Shown here piece after piece: positions 52,227 to 61,219 of a DNA stretch of 64,000 nucleotides. This DNA comes from Bryobacterales bacterium (GTDB taxonomy: Bacteria > Acidobacteriota > Terriglobia > Bryobacterales > Bryobacteraceae). The position numbers and the translations under genes are program-made. How positions within the stretch are numbered: the first letter of the stretch is position 1; each line of letters begins with the position of its first letter. The notes below the pieces were generated by a model that saw only the letters and a list, made by a program, of their open reading frames with translations, searched no databases and was not told where the DNA came from. The stretch spans positions 33,264 to 97,263 of the forward strand of contig PMTR01000074.1 in NCBI GenBank assembly GCA_003167255.1, in the 5' to 3' direction.

Positions 52227-52730
52227 GTGACCTATCTACTGACATTCTCCTGCTACGGCGCCCGCCTGCATGGCGACGAAAGGGGCTCAGTAGACCGCAA
52301 TCACAACCTCGTCGGCGCCCGCCACCTACCGTGCGAGCCAACTTGGATCGACGCCGAACGACGCAACATATTGCAGGGCGAATACCACCTTGACGCTCCC
52401 CGGCGCAGCATCGTCATTCGTTCCATTCTTGAGGTTTGTACCCACCGCTGTTGGCTGCCGATAGCGGTGCATGTTCGAACCTCCCACGTACATGCCGTCC
52501 TTGATGCTCCCGAACCACCCGAGCCGGTTTTGACTGCGTTGAAGAGCTATGCAAGCCGAGCCCTGAACCGAGCCGGGCTGGACGTGCCGAATCGGCGCCG
52601 ATGGTCGCGGCATGGCAGCACTCGGTATCTCTGGAATCGTGTGGCCATAGACCGCGCAGTCGGCTACGTCGCGGAGGGTCAAGGCGAACCAATGGAACTA
52701 TACCTCCCCGACACCGGGCCGCGACCGTAA
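52227..52730 (+). CDS. REP-associated tyrosine transposase (RAYT, Y1_Tnp)
   Basis: A 167-residue single-strand HUH transposase of the IS200-like/RAYT group. It reads VTYLLTFSCYGARLHGDERGSVDR, then the HxH metal site in AVHVRTSHVHAVLDA, and the catalytic tyrosine region AVGYVAEGQGEPMELYLPDTG. A GTG at 52227 is used; TTG at 52209 is an alternative. It lies between two palindromes of the same family (52085-52168 and 52711-52793); the right one overlaps its last codons. Such proteins are thought to mobilise REP elements. It seems intact, unlike the other RAYT gene at 41697. Confidence 0.8.
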   Translation: MTYLLTFSCYGARLHGDERGSVDRNHNLVGARHLPCEPTWIDAERRNILQGEYHLDAPRRSIVIRSILEVCTHRCWLPIAVHVRTSHVHAVLDAPEPPEPVLTALKSYASRALNRAGLDVPNRRRWSRHGSTRYLWNRVAIDRAVGYVAEGQGEPMELYLPDTGPRP

Positions 52731-52793
52731 GGGAGCGGAGTGTCACTGCTGACGTATCGGCCCTCCGCTCCCTGACGGCCGCGGCTCGGTGTG
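52711..52793. repeat. REP palindrome right of the Y1 transposase
   Basis: Left arm 52711-52740 (ACACCGGGCCGCGACCGTA, then AGGGAGCGGAG) faces the right arm CTCCGCTCCCTGACGG, then CCGCGGCTCGGTGTG at 52763-52793. It includes the stop codon of the transposase gene. It shares most of its bases with the copies at 52085-52168 and 14832-14908. Confidence 0.85.
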
Positions 52794-52819
52794 AAGCTGA
52801 ATCGGAATACTGGCACAAC

Positions 52820-54895
52820 TCACTTGCGTTCGCCGCCGGCCGCGGTTGAGGGGGCAGGTGTCTTTTTCAAATACTTGTCGTACCAGGCGACATACCGCTC
52901 CAGACGGTCGCGCTGGTAACTGGGGCGCTGGATGCCGTGCGTTTCGTTGGGGTAAATGATCAGTTGCGTATCGATCCCCAGGCTCTTCAGCGCCTCGTAC
53001 ATCTGCTGCCCACCCTGCACCGGCACGTTGAAATCACGCTCGCCGCCCAGAAACAGCGTGGGTGTCTTGATGCGGTCGGCGTGCAGGAAGGGATACGAAA
53101 TCTTGACGTAGGTATCGAAGGCTTTCCACGGCGGGCCGATTTCGTAATCGTACTGCGTGATGTACTGATCGGTTCCGTAGAAGGCGATGGTGAAGGCGGT
53201 GCCGGCGCCGCTGGTGGCGGCCTTGAAGCGCGTGTCGGTGGCGATCATGTAGTCGGTCAAAATGGCGCCATAACTCCAGCCACCCACGCCCAGGCGGTCG
53301 GCGTCGGCCACGCCCAGCTTGATGACGTGGTTCACGCCGGCTTCGAGATCTTCCACTTCGAAATGACCCCAATCGGCGGCGATGGCGCGCGAGAATTTCT
53401 GGCCGCGCCCGGAACTGCCGCGATAATTCACGGCCAGAATGGCATATCCGTTGGCCGCCAGGATCTGTTTCTCCGTGCTGAAAGAATGCGCATCCTGCCC
53501 GTTGGGGCCGCCGTGAATGCGCAGCAGCAGGGGCGCTTTGGCGCCCGCCGTGTAGCCGACGGGCTTGGTGAGCAGGCCATGCACCTCGGTGCCGTCCTTG
53601 CTCTGGAAGCTGACCTCCTCGGTCGGCGGGATTTCCAGTTCGGCCATCAAGGCGTCGTTCTGGTGCGTGATCTGGCGAAGCACGCCTTTTTCCCACGCAA
53701 AAATTTCCTGCGGTTTGTTGTCGCCACCGCCCAGCAGCACCGAGCAGCCCTTCGACACGCTCGGGTTGCTCACCACCGCAGGCGGCTGCATCAGCCGCTC
53801 GGCGGCGCCGCCGCTCAGGCGTACGCGCGCCGGGTACACCGACTGGTCGTCGGCCACCAGGAAACTGATGGATGCACCGTCGGCGGTGAACCGCGGCGCG
53901 CTCACGCCGCGATCGAGATCCACCACGGCCTTCACCAGCGTGGGAGCGCTGCTGCCGTCGGCCGCCACCACGGCGAGGCGCTCCATCCCGTACGCACTGT
54001 ATTTCTTGTCGGCTTCACCCACCAGGAACGCGATCCACTTGCCGTCCGGGCTCCAGTCCGGGCGCGCGCGGCCGGCGCGCATCTCGAGCGGGCTGAGTTG
54101 CTTTTCGGCAACGCCGGCGCGCGCTTCCGCAACGTAGAGCTGGCTTTCGGGATCGCGGTCCGGATCGGTCGCATGGTTGCTCATGAAAGCGATGCGCGCG
54201 CCATCGGGCGACCAAACCGGCGACGACTCATCGTACTTCGGATTGGTGGTGAGGCGGTCGAGTTTCTTCGCGGCGATGTCATAGAGATAGACGTAGCTGT
54301 GGCGGTCGCCCGTCAGGTAGCCGGCGCCATCCTGTTTGAAGTGGTAGCGATCGATGACGATGGGCTTGGGCGCCTTACCCCGCCCCCCGCCGGCGGCAGC
54401 GCCGGCAGCAGCACCGCTATCGGCCGCGTCCGCCTCGGGATCGGGATCCCCGATGACCACCGCCAGCCGCTTCGAATCGGGTGACCATTCGTAGCTCTGC
54501 AAGCGGCCTTTGAAGTCGGTGAGCTGTTGGGCCTCGCCGCCGGACCGGTCGAGCAGCCACACCTGGTTGCCCTTGGCCTTGCCGGGCCGCGAAGAGGTGA
54601 ACGCCAAATACTTTCCGTCGGGCGACCAGCGCGGCGCGCTTTCGTTTTCGGGGCTGGAAGTGACGCGGATATCGCGTTGGCCATCGTAGCTGACCATCCA
54701 GACGTCGGTATCGTGCTTATCCTCCTTGGCGTCGGTGGTACCGACGGTGTAAGCCACCCACTGCCCGTCGGGCGAGCACTGCGGATCACCGACGGTGCGG
54801 ATGCGGGCGAGGTCGTCCACCTTGAAGGGGTGGCGCGCTGGCTGGGCGAAGAGCGCGGCGGCGCTCAACACAAGCAAAAGGCGTCGTGCGTACAT
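52820..54895 (-). CDS. S9 family peptidase (acyl-aminoacyl peptidase / prolyl oligopeptidase-like)
   Basis: A 691-residue secreted serine peptidase (signal MYARRLLLVLSAAALFA). Residues about 25-390 form a PD40 beta propeller (CSPDGQWVAYTVG, RWSPDGKYLAFTSSR, DWSPDGKWIAFLVG). The C-terminal alpha/beta hydrolase domain has the nucleophile S541 in GVGGWSYGAILTDY, the acid D621 in LGGERDFNVP and H653 in YPNETHGI. It would hydrolyse short peptides. It stands as a single gene after the RAYT element, with a strong hairpin at 54914-54962 upstream that separates it from the glycosyltransferase genes. Confidence 0.9.
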   Translation of the reverse strand: MYARRLLLVLSAAALFAQPARHPFKVDDLARIRTVGDPQCSPDGQWVAYTVGTTDAKEDKHDTDVWMVSYDGQRDIRVTSSPENESAPRWSPDGKYLAFTSSRPGKAKGNQVWLLDRSGGEAQQLTDFKGRLQSYEWSPDSKRLAVVIGDPDPEADAADSGAAAGAAAGGGRGKAPKPIVIDRYHFKQDGAGYLTGDRHSYVYLYDIAAKKLDRLTTNPKYDESSPVWSPDGARIAFMSNHATDPDRDPESQLYVAEARAGVAEKQLSPLEMRAGRARPDWSPDGKWIAFLVGEADKKYSAYGMERLAVVAADGSSAPTLVKAVVDLDRGVSAPRFTADGASISFLVADDQSVYPARVRLSGGAAERLMQPPAVVSNPSVSKGCSVLLGGGDNKPQEIFAWEKGVLRQITHQNDALMAELEIPPTEEVSFQSKDGTEVHGLLTKPVGYTAGAKAPLLLRIHGGPNGQDAHSFSTEKQILAANGYAILAVNYRGSSGRGQKFSRAIAADWGHFEVEDLEAGVNHVIKLGVADADRLGVGGWSYGAILTDYMIATDTRFKAATSGAGTAFTIAFYGTDQYITQYDYEIGPPWKAFDTYVKISYPFLHADRIKTPTLFLGGERDFNVPVQGGQQMYEALKSLGIDTQLIIYPNETHGIQRPSYQRDRLERYVAWYDKYLKKTPAPSTAAGGERK

Positions 54896-54913
54896 GGCGA
54901 TTAGTTTACACTT

Positions 54914-54962
54914 GCGCCAAACCGGCCGCTCGTTCGTGAACGAGCGGCCGGCTTTTGGCGCG
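54914..54962. terminator. Long hairpin between glycan genes and S9 peptidase
   Basis: CCGGCCGCTCGTTC (54922-54935) and GAACGAGCGGCCGG (54938-54951) are exact inverse copies with a two-base gap, and the outer bases GCGCCAAA/TTTTGGCGC extend the stem. It lies 40 bases after the stop of the GT4 gene (minus strand) and before the S9 peptidase start, so it probably terminates transcription of the glycosyltransferase operon. Confidence 0.6.
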
Positions 54963-55005
54963 GATTACTTCTCCTTCTAGACCTAACTTTGGCCCGGACG
55001 CTGCA

Positions 55006-56106
55006 CTACCGTTGAGGGCGCCGGCCTGTTTTGGCGAGCTTGGTGAGCAGCGCCTCGTAGGCATCGGTGACAGCGTCCCAGGAGTAATGCGCGCGCACGC
55101 GGTCCATGGCCTTCCGGCGAAACTCGGCGCGACGCTCTTCCGGCATCTCGAGCACGAACTGGAGCTTCGCCGGCAGCTCTTCGGGCTCGAAGGGGATGCC
55201 GGCGTCTCCGGCCACTTCTGCGTTTTCGGGGGTGTTGCGGTAGAGCACCAGCGCGCCGCGGCCCATGGCTTCGATGAGCGCCGGGTGCGTGCCGCCAACT
55301 TCGGTGGCGTGGATATAAGCGAAACAGTGCGAGCCGAGCTCGTGATAACCCTCGCCGTAAACCGCGCCGGGGAGGACCACGCGCGCGTCGCGAGTGTCGC
55401 GCACCTGGCGGATGTATTCGTGGGCGTAGGGGGCGTCGCCCACCAGCGCCAGCTTGAACGGCGTCGCAATCCGCTCAAATGCCTGCCGCACTTCGAGCGG
55501 ATGGTTCTCGGGCTCCATGCGGCTCACATAGAGAAAGTAGCGGCCGGGTTCGAGGCCAAGCCGCGCCAGAACTCCGGCGGTTGCAGTCTTGCCCACCGCG
55601 GCGCCGTAGGGAATGAAGGTGGTCTGTTTGCGGTATCGCTCCAGGTAATAATTCTGAATGGCGAGCGCGTCGGTGACCACCGCGCTGGGGCAGAAGGTGG
55701 CGAGCCATTCGGAAACCAGGTACCAGGCGCGGGCCACGCGATTCCACTTCTTGCGCTTGCGCTCGATGCCGTCGACGTTGAGCGCCACCGGCATGCCGAA
55801 GAGGCGAGGCCCCACGGTAAAGATGGCATTGGCGCCGTTGCAGTAGAGCGCCACGTCGACGCGATGGGCCAGCAGGTGGAGCGTGGAGACAAAGGTGTGC
55901 ACGATAGTGTCGAAGTACTTGTGGCGGATGGTGGGGAGATAGCGGAGCCACACGCCGCGGTACCGCGGTTGGGAATAGCGTTCGCGGCAGTAGACCGTGA
56001 CTTGGTGGCCGCGGGCGGTGAGGCGGGTGGAAAGCTCTTCGGCGAAGGTCTCGAATCCGCCGTAGTTGGCGGGGATGCCACGCGTGCCGAGGAGGGCGAT
56101 GCGCAT
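55006..56106 (-). CDS. Glycosyltransferase, GT4 type with DUF1972-like N-terminal domain
   Basis: A 366-residue GT-B-fold transferase. The start MRIALLGTRGIPANYGGFETFAEEL is typical of the DUF1972 group of rhamnosyl-type GT4 enzymes. The C-terminal half has the nucleotide-sugar region YFLYVSRMEPENHP, GDAPYAHEYIR and THPALIEAMGRGALVLYR, which holds the conserved glutamate. The ATG at 56106 is preferred to longer in-frame readings that run across the next gene. It is the last gene of a minus-strand glycosyltransferase group. Acceptor and sugar are unknown. Confidence 0.85.
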   Translation of the reverse strand: MRIALLGTRGIPANYGGFETFAEELSTRLTARGHQVTVYCRERYSQPRYRGVWLRYLPTIRHKYFDTIVHTFVSTLHLLAHRVDVALYCNGANAIFTVGPRLFGMPVALNVDGIERKRKKWNRVARAWYLVSEWLATFCPSAVVTDALAIQNYYLERYRKQTTFIPYGAAVGKTATAGVLARLGLEPGRYFLYVSRMEPENHPLEVRQAFERIATPFKLALVGDAPYAHEYIRQVRDTRDARVVLPGAVYGEGYHELGSHCFAYIHATEVGGTHPALIEAMGRGALVLYRNTPENAEVAGDAGIPFEPEELPAKLQFVLEMPEERRAEFRRKAMDRVRAHYSWDAVTDAYEALLTKLAKTGRRPQR

Positions 56107-56147
56107 AAGGCACAAACAATGACAGGCCAACGGGCCTATCCCACCGG

Positions 56148-57203
56148 CTACGTCTTGGCGGTTTCGGAACGCGAGAGCAGGCGAATCATTTTCTTGGGCG
56201 CCTGTTTGCTGGTGGGCGCGTATTGGAACCAGCTCGCCATGTACTTGTCGTCCACGCGCAAACGCGATTGAATCATGCGGCGTTTGGAAATGACGCGTTT
56301 GAGGTTGGTGCCGAGAAACCAGAACGCCTTGAGCGAGGTGTGCTCCCAGAGCAGGCAGCACATCACCACTATCAGATCGCGCGAGGTAATGGAGAACCAG
56401 TTCCGCCAATAGAGATTCGGGGAGATGTTCTTGATGCGCATCAGGAAGCGGTTCTTGACCGAGTGCATGTTGATCTCCGGCGGAAGCGCGCGGCGGTTGC
56501 CGGGAAGAACTTTGCGCACGTGGTAACCGCGGGCATAGGGGGCGTACAGGCACTTCCAGCCCATCAACTGGGCGCGCCAGGCTACGTCGGCGTCCTCGCG
56601 ATAAACGAAGAAATCGGTATCGAAGAATTCGCCGTCGAGGGAAATGTCTTCGATCATGGTGCGGCGGTACAAAGCCGCGGCGGCGGTGGCTCCAAAAACG
56701 TACTCGTATTGCAGGTAGTGGCCGTTGTCGACTTCCTGGCTGCCGCGATCGAGGTGGCGCAGCATGGGGTTGAAATAGATGCCGGTGGAATCGACCACGG
56801 GTTTCTCGGGGATCTCGAAGTGCGAGGTCATGGTGAGAAGCTTGCCGCACACCGAGCCGATGCGCGCATCGAACTGGCCGGCGTCCACCAGCGCCTGGAT
56901 GAAATTGGGCAGCAGGAGGACGTCGGGATTCAGAGTAAGGACCCAATCGCCGTTGGAGAGTTTGATGGCCTGATTCTGCGCCGCGGCGAAGCCAATATTT
57001 TCCTCGTTGTAGTAGACGTGGCAGCGGTCTTCAAACTGTTCGAGGATGTCGATGGTGCCGTCCGTGGAGGCGTTATCGACGACGATGACCTCTTTGAGGG
57101 GGTACTTCTGGGCCAGCACCGATTCAAGGCAACGCTTGATGAACCGGCCGCTGTCGAACGTAACTATCGTGACGGAGACGAAGTCGCTTTGCGCCATGAA
57201 CAA
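56148..57203 (-). CDS. Family 2 glycosyltransferase
   Basis: A 351-residue rhamnosyltransferase-like GT2 protein. VTIVTFDSGRFIKRCLESVL and VIVVDNASTDGTIDIL are the nucleotide-binding part, WVLTLNPDVLLLPN the metal site and FFVYREDADVAWRAQLMGW the catalytic loop with acidic residues. The C-terminal 70 residues are basic and may contact the membrane. It is followed 40 bases later by the GT4 gene and preceded by three more GT2 genes, so a long glycan is probably built by this group. Confidence 0.88.
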   Translation of the reverse strand: MFMAQSDFVSVTIVTFDSGRFIKRCLESVLAQKYPLKEVIVVDNASTDGTIDILEQFEDRCHVYYNEENIGFAAAQNQAIKLSNGDWVLTLNPDVLLLPNFIQALVDAGQFDARIGSVCGKLLTMTSHFEIPEKPVVDSTGIYFNPMLRHLDRGSQEVDNGHYLQYEYVFGATAAAALYRRTMIEDISLDGEFFDTDFFVYREDADVAWRAQLMGWKCLYAPYARGYHVRKVLPGNRRALPPEINMHSVKNRFLMRIKNISPNLYWRNWFSITSRDLIVVMCCLLWEHTSLKAFWFLGTNLKRVISKRRMIQSRLRVDDKYMASWFQYAPTSKQAPKKMIRLLSRSETAKT

Positions 57204-57247
57204 GAACCTGAGTGTCCGAGCTTTTTATACATCCTTTAGACCCGAGA

Positions 57248-58186
57248 TCATTTGGAGCCGGACCGAAGCGGTCCGTCCCCCCAGCCGAATAAAAAGCAAC
57301 GGCTGGCGTGCCTCACGACTTTCGCGTAAGCTGCCAGGGGTTGAACACTTCGGTACAGAATCGATTCCCCAAGACTGCGCAGCAGCGAGCCCGTCACAAC
57401 GGCCAGACACACCACCCGAAAGGCAAGCGGGCGGAAATGTTTGGCTGAATACCTCAGTAGACTACGATACCAGTAAACGCGGCGTTTCTCTACTGTTAGC
57501 TTCTGAATTGTGTGGCCCCCCGTGTGAATCGCCACGGCCCGGGGAACGTAATATAATTGGTGACCCCGATCCTTCGCCCGCCGGCAGAAATCCACATCCT
57601 CAAACCAGAGGGGGGAAAAGCCTTCGTCGAAGCCACCCAACTCGAGCCACACCGTCCTCGGAACCATCAGAAACGCCCCCGCTGGCTGTTCCACCTGGAA
57701 ACGGGCAGAATAGTCCAGGCCCAAACCGCGATATCTCCGGTTCACCGGGTTGTTCGGCCAGATCTTGTTAAGCAAGAGGACTTCCAAAACCAAGGTGGCC
57801 GCCGTAGGAAGCTGGCGGACCATGAATCCGATTTGGGGGCAGCCGTGTGCGTCGAGCAAGCATCCGCCGGCGCCGGCCGCTCCGGGCAGGCAGCAGGCTT
57901 CGCGGAGCGCCTCGAGGCCGCCCTGCAGGATGGCGTCGGGATTCAGCAACAACACATATGCGGAGTTCAATACGGCAAACCCTTGATTTACGGCAGCCGC
58001 GAAGCCCCGGTTGTCTGGATTGGCGACCAGGCGGACCCCGCGGCGGGCGGCTTCCGCAATGGTGCGGTCAGCCGACTGATTATCCACCACCACGATTTCG
58101 GCGCCGGTGGGGAGGATGGCGTCGAGACACGGGCCGATGTGCGCTTCCGAATTATGGGTGACGACGACGATTCCAATATCGGACAT
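57248..58186 (-). CDS. Family 2 glycosyltransferase
   Basis: A 312-residue GT2 protein: IGIVVVTHNSEAHIGPCLDAIL, IVVVDNQSADRTIAEA, YVLLLNPDAILQGGLEAL (metal site) and SPLWFEDVDFCRRAKDRGH (catalytic loop). The C-terminus has a long basic/hydrophobic segment (RPLAFRVVCLAVVTGSLLRSL) that may associate with the membrane. It is separated by only 3 bases from the upstream GT2 gene (58190), so the two are co-transcribed. Confidence 0.85.
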   Translation of the reverse strand: MSDIGIVVVTHNSEAHIGPCLDAILPTGAEIVVVDNQSADRTIAEAARRGVRLVANPDNRGFAAAVNQGFAVLNSAYVLLLNPDAILQGGLEALREACCLPGAAGAGGCLLDAHGCPQIGFMVRQLPTAATLVLEVLLLNKIWPNNPVNRRYRGLGLDYSARFQVEQPAGAFLMVPRTVWLELGGFDEGFSPLWFEDVDFCRRAKDRGHQLYYVPRAVAIHTGGHTIQKLTVEKRRVYWYRSLLRYSAKHFRPLAFRVVCLAVVTGSLLRSLGESILYRSVQPLAAYAKVVRHASRCFLFGWGDGPLRSGSK

Positions 58187-58189
58187 GTG

Positions 58190-59188
58190 TCACTTTGTCC
58201 CACCCCCGGTTAAGAGAAAGTACAACTTCCAGTAGGAATCGAATCCGGTGGCGGTCTGCAGATCGCGGATCAGTTGCTCATTGGAGCGCAGCAATCCCTC
58301 CAGTATTTCGGGGACAACCGGGGGACGCCCCGCGCGCACGGCCGACGAACGGCGGAGGCCCTGGGCAATGCCGCGCAACCAGGAGAAAACGGCGCCGTGG
58401 CGAAGCGCCAGCCCACCCCACAGGAACTGGGCGATGGCGATGGGCCATAGCCAGCGCCAGAAAAGACGCCGGGGATAGTGGCGCGCCACTAAAAAGAGCT
58501 GGTTGCGGGCCATGCGGCGGACGGTTTCCGGATGCCAGCGGCCCAGTGCGGCGCTGCCCTGGTGCCAGGCGAGCGCGCCGGGAACGTACAATCCGGCCAG
58601 GCCGTGGGCCGCGCAGCGCAGGCCGAACTCGACATCTTCCAGATAGGATTCGAAAGCGGCTTCCAGCGGGCCGATGCGGCCGAAGAGTTCGGAACGCAGG
58701 AGCACCGCGGTAAAAGGAGGCGACCAGATCTGCCGCTCGACGGAAAAGGCCGGGCGGTCTTGCCGGCCGCTGCCGACGCGCCAGGCGGTGCCCCCTCGGC
58801 TGAGCGCATCGAATGTGCCGTCGATCTGGTCGTTCGATCCGGAAACCAGGATCTTGCCGGTGGCGAACCATGCGGAGCGGGATTCGGCGGCGGTGGTCAA
58901 ACGCGCGAAGTAATCGGGGGCCAGCTCGACATCGCTGTTGAGGACCGCCACCCAATCGCCGCAGCTTTCGCGGATGCCGCGGTTGACGGCTTCGGCGAAG
59001 CCGGCGTTGCGGCCCATCGAGAGGATGCGGGCGCCGCGGGCGCGAGCGGCGTCTGGAGCGCCGTCGGTCGAGCCATTGTCCACCACCAGCCATTCGGCGG
59101 CGGGCAGGGTCTGGGCCTCCAGAGTGTCGAGCAACCGCTCCAGCAGGGGCCGGCCGTTCCACACCGGCACGATGGCGGAAATGCTCAT
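58190..59188 (-). CDS. Family 2 glycosyltransferase
   Basis: A 332-residue GT2 protein beginning MSISAIVPVWNGRPLLERLLDTLE, with WLVVDNGSTDGAPDAAR, WVAVLNSDVELAPDYF as metal site and FESYLEDVEFGLRCAAHGL as catalytic loop. A tryptophan-rich hydrophobic segment near residue 250 (LFWRWLWPIAIAQFLWGGLAL) looks like a membrane-associated helix. It overlaps the upstream GT2 gene by 4 bases (ATGA) and lies 3 bases before the next one. Confidence 0.87.
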   Translation of the reverse strand: MSISAIVPVWNGRPLLERLLDTLEAQTLPAAEWLVVDNGSTDGAPDAARARGARILSMGRNAGFAEAVNRGIRESCGDWVAVLNSDVELAPDYFARLTTAAESRSAWFATGKILVSGSNDQIDGTFDALSRGGTAWRVGSGRQDRPAFSVERQIWSPPFTAVLLRSELFGRIGPLEAAFESYLEDVEFGLRCAAHGLAGLYVPGALAWHQGSAALGRWHPETVRRMARNQLFLVARHYPRRLFWRWLWPIAIAQFLWGGLALRHGAVFSWLRGIAQGLRRSSAVRAGRPPVVPEILEGLLRSNEQLIRDLQTATGFDSYWKLYFLLTGGGTK

Positions 59189-59859
59189 CGGAAGAACCGC
59201 TTTCTCATCAGGAAGGCGAGGTTGTGGATGCCGTCGCGCCAGGGGCTGAGCTTGATTTCACCCAGGCGGGTGGAATACAGAATCGAGATTTCGCCAAAGC
59301 GGATGCGGCGGTTGCGGATGGCCTCAATCTTGATCTCTTCGGAAAAGGCCATGCCGTCGGCTTCCAGCTTCATGTCCCGCAGGATGGAGCGGCGCAAGAC
59401 CCACATGCCGGATTGGGAATCGCGCACCCAGCGAAAGAAAAGGATGGAAGTGGCGAGCGAGAGCACCAGGTTGCCGAACTTGTGCTTGAAGCTCATGGCG
59501 CGAGAATCGCGGACGGGGAAACGCGAGGCATTCAGGAAATCGACATCGAGGTGGAGAAAGGCCTCGATCAGATAAGAGACGCCGTCGATGGGGTAGCTGT
59601 GGTCGCCATCGAGGGTTACGATCAAATCGCCCGTGGCGGCCGCGAAGCCGCGGCGGTAAGCCCGTCCATAACCGCGCAGCTCCTCGGTGATGACTTTGGC
59701 GCCGAGGGATGCGGCCACGGCGGCGGTGCGGTCGGTAGAGCCGTTATCGACCACGATGATTTCGTCCACAAACGGCGGCATGGCCTGGAGCACCTTGCCG
59801 ACACCCTGCTCTTCGTTGAGGCAGGGGATGATGACCGTGATGGATTGGCCTTTATACAT
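59185..59859 (-). CDS. Family 2 glycosyltransferase (polyprenol-phosphate glucose/mannose synthase-like)
   Basis: A 224-residue GT2 protein: SITVIIPCLNEEQGVGKVL, IIVVDNGSTDRTAAVA, and LIVTLDGDHSYPIDGVSYL as metal site. The sequence VDFLNASRFPVRDSRAMSF and SQSGMWVLRRSIL are typical of DPM1/DPG-like synthases that make a lipid-linked sugar. It is the first gene of the minus-strand group and overlaps the following GT2 gene by ATGA, so it may supply the lipid-linked donor used by the group. Confidence 0.85.
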   Translation of the reverse strand: MYKGQSITVIIPCLNEEQGVGKVLQAMPPFVDEIIVVDNGSTDRTAAVAASLGAKVITEELRGYGRAYRRGFAAATGDLIVTLDGDHSYPIDGVSYLIEAFLHLDVDFLNASRFPVRDSRAMSFKHKFGNLVLSLATSILFFRWVRDSQSGMWVLRRSILRDMKLEADGMAFSEEIKIEAIRNRRIRFGEISILYSTRLGEIKLSPWRDGIHNLAFLMRKRFFR

Positions 59860-59948
59860 GGGCGGGAAGCGCCGGCCCGCGACCAGGGACCGGAGACCGG
59901 AAAAAGCCGCCCGACTTTTTGGCGGCGGCCGGCGTCATAATAAAACAG

Positions 59949-60470
59949 ATGATGAAACGGCTATTGCTCCTGCTTGCTTCGGGCGGCGTGCTGATGTGCG
60001 CCGACCTGTCCAACGTGCGGTCCTTGTACGTGCTGCCGATGTCCCACGGCTTGGACCAGTACATCGCCAACCGCTTGACCAACGACCACGTCTTCACGAT
60101 TGTGACGGACGCCAAACTGGCGGATGCGGTGCTGACGGACCGCGTGGGAACCGGCTTGCAAGCCAAGCTGGCGGACTTGCTGCAGCCCACCCCGGCGGAA
60201 AAACCGGCGCCCAAAGCGGACGACAAGGATAAAGCGGCTTCTTCGGCGGGCTCATCGCTGGCTGAATCGATCGGCCAGACGTCCCACCCGGCCGATTCCT
60301 CGTCGATCGGGCGGAGCAAGGGCACGATATTCCTGGTGGACACGAAATCGCGCCAGGTGGTGTGGTCGGCATACGACTTGCCCAAAGATACCAGCTCCAA
60401 AGAATTGGATCGCATAGCCTCCGATATTGTAAGCCGTATCAAGAGAGACCTGAACCCGAAGAAGAAATAG
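59949..60470 (+). CDS. Secreted protein of unknown function
   Basis: A 173-residue protein with a signal peptide (MMKRLLLLLASGGVLMCA). No domain was recognised. The N-terminal part reads VRSLYVLPMSHGLDQYIANRL, then VTDAKLADAVLTDRVG, and the C-terminal part GTIFLVDTKSRQVVWSAYDLPKD with SKELDRIASDIVSRIKRDLNPKK. This is the alternating strand/helix pattern of small periplasmic proteins that bind ligands or help assemble outer-membrane parts. A lysine/alanine-rich linker separates the two halves. It is divergent from the glycosyltransferase group. Confidence 0.6.
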   Translation: MMKRLLLLLASGGVLMCADLSNVRSLYVLPMSHGLDQYIANRLTNDHVFTIVTDAKLADAVLTDRVGTGLQAKLADLLQPTPAEKPAPKADDKDKAASSAGSSLAESIGQTSHPADSSSIGRSKGTIFLVDTKSRQVVWSAYDLPKDTSSKELDRIASDIVSRIKRDLNPKKK

Positions 60471-60478
60471 AGGCACAA

Positions 60479-60814
60479 TCAGTACCCGAGCAGCGGCGCC
60501 AGTCGGGCCAAAACCTCGTTCAGGGTCGGTGACGGAATGCGGCCGATTTTCGCGGCCTGCCGTGCCTTCCAGTCGAGACTCTTCACGTGATCGGCCAAAA
60601 TCACTCCCCGGACACCACAGCCATGAACCGGCACTTCAAAGGGATAGGCTTTGACTTGACTGGTAACCGGGCAGACCAGAGCCAGGCCGGATTTTTGGTT
60701 GTAAGACTTCGGACTGAGAATCAAAGCTGGACGGCGCCCGGCTTGTTCGTGCCCATCCTGCGGATCGAAAGTGAGCCAGACTAGATCGCCCGCATCCGGT
60801 ACGAAGGCGGGCAT
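60479..60814 (-). CDS. mazF: MazF/PemK-type toxin (sequence-specific endoribonuclease)
   Basis: A 111-residue protein of the MazF family: VPDAGDLVWLTFDPQDGHEQAGRRPALILSPKSYN is the family's opening (G-D-x-V-W-x-x-F-x-P-x-x-G-x-E-Q-x-G-R-R-P-A-x-V), followed by GLALVCPVTSQVKAYPFEV, where the threonine and serine are catalytic, and ADHVKSLDWKARQAA. It would cut mRNA. Its start codon directly follows the stop of the MazE-like gene (no bases between), so the two are coupled. Confidence 0.88.
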   Translation of the reverse strand: MPAFVPDAGDLVWLTFDPQDGHEQAGRRPALILSPKSYNQKSGLALVCPVTSQVKAYPFEVPVHGCGVRGVILADHVKSLDWKARQAAKIGRIPSPTLNEVLARLAPLLGY

Positions 60815-61063
60815 CTACCAGGACTCCTTGCCTTGCCGCGCTCCCCAATCCGTCTCGGGATGGCGATTGCGCGGCTTGATTCCCGATACAAGCTGAGCAA
60901 GGGTGTACTTTCGATGCTGGGGTCGCAGCACGATGCTTCCATCTCCAGCCAGATCGAGCGAGAGTTGGTCTCCTTCCGCCAGCCGCGCCTCTTTGACAAT
61001 CGCCTGCGGAATCCTTACCGCCAGACTGTTACCCCATTTCGATAACTGCGCATTGTTCGGCAT
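60815..61063 (-). CDS. mazE: MazE-type antitoxin (AbrB-fold)
   Basis: An 82-residue protein: MPNNAQLSKWGNSLAVRIPQAIVKEARLAEGDQLSLDL is the MazE/AbrB DNA-binding start. The rest is polar (HRKYTLAQLVSGIKPRNRHPETDWG), the region that binds MazF. The ATG at 61063 is chosen because it starts the domain; an upstream start at 61108 is possible. A/T-rich sequence with TGTATATTCAATG lies just upstream on the minus strand and may be its operator. Confidence 0.85.
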   Translation of the reverse strand: MPNNAQLSKWGNSLAVRIPQAIVKEARLAEGDQLSLDLAGDGSIVLRPQHRKYTLAQLVSGIKPRNRHPETDWGARQGKESW

Positions 61064-61219
61064 ATTGGATCTACATTGAATATACATGGAAACCGGGCTT
61101 GCCCACAACCGGAGACCGCCGGAATAGAGCTTACGCCCTCGATCCTTGGCGTTTCCGTCCGTGGCCGGCTGGTGCTTGTCCTCTCCGTGCTCGGCAGTCG
61201 CTGGGGTTCAGGCTGGCGG

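Noticed and set aside
56121..56143. GACAGGCC followed by an imperfect GGGCCTATC, resembling the REP at 41654
   Set aside because: Only a partial hairpin with several mismatches; it may be a degraded copy, but the support is too weak to list as a repeat.
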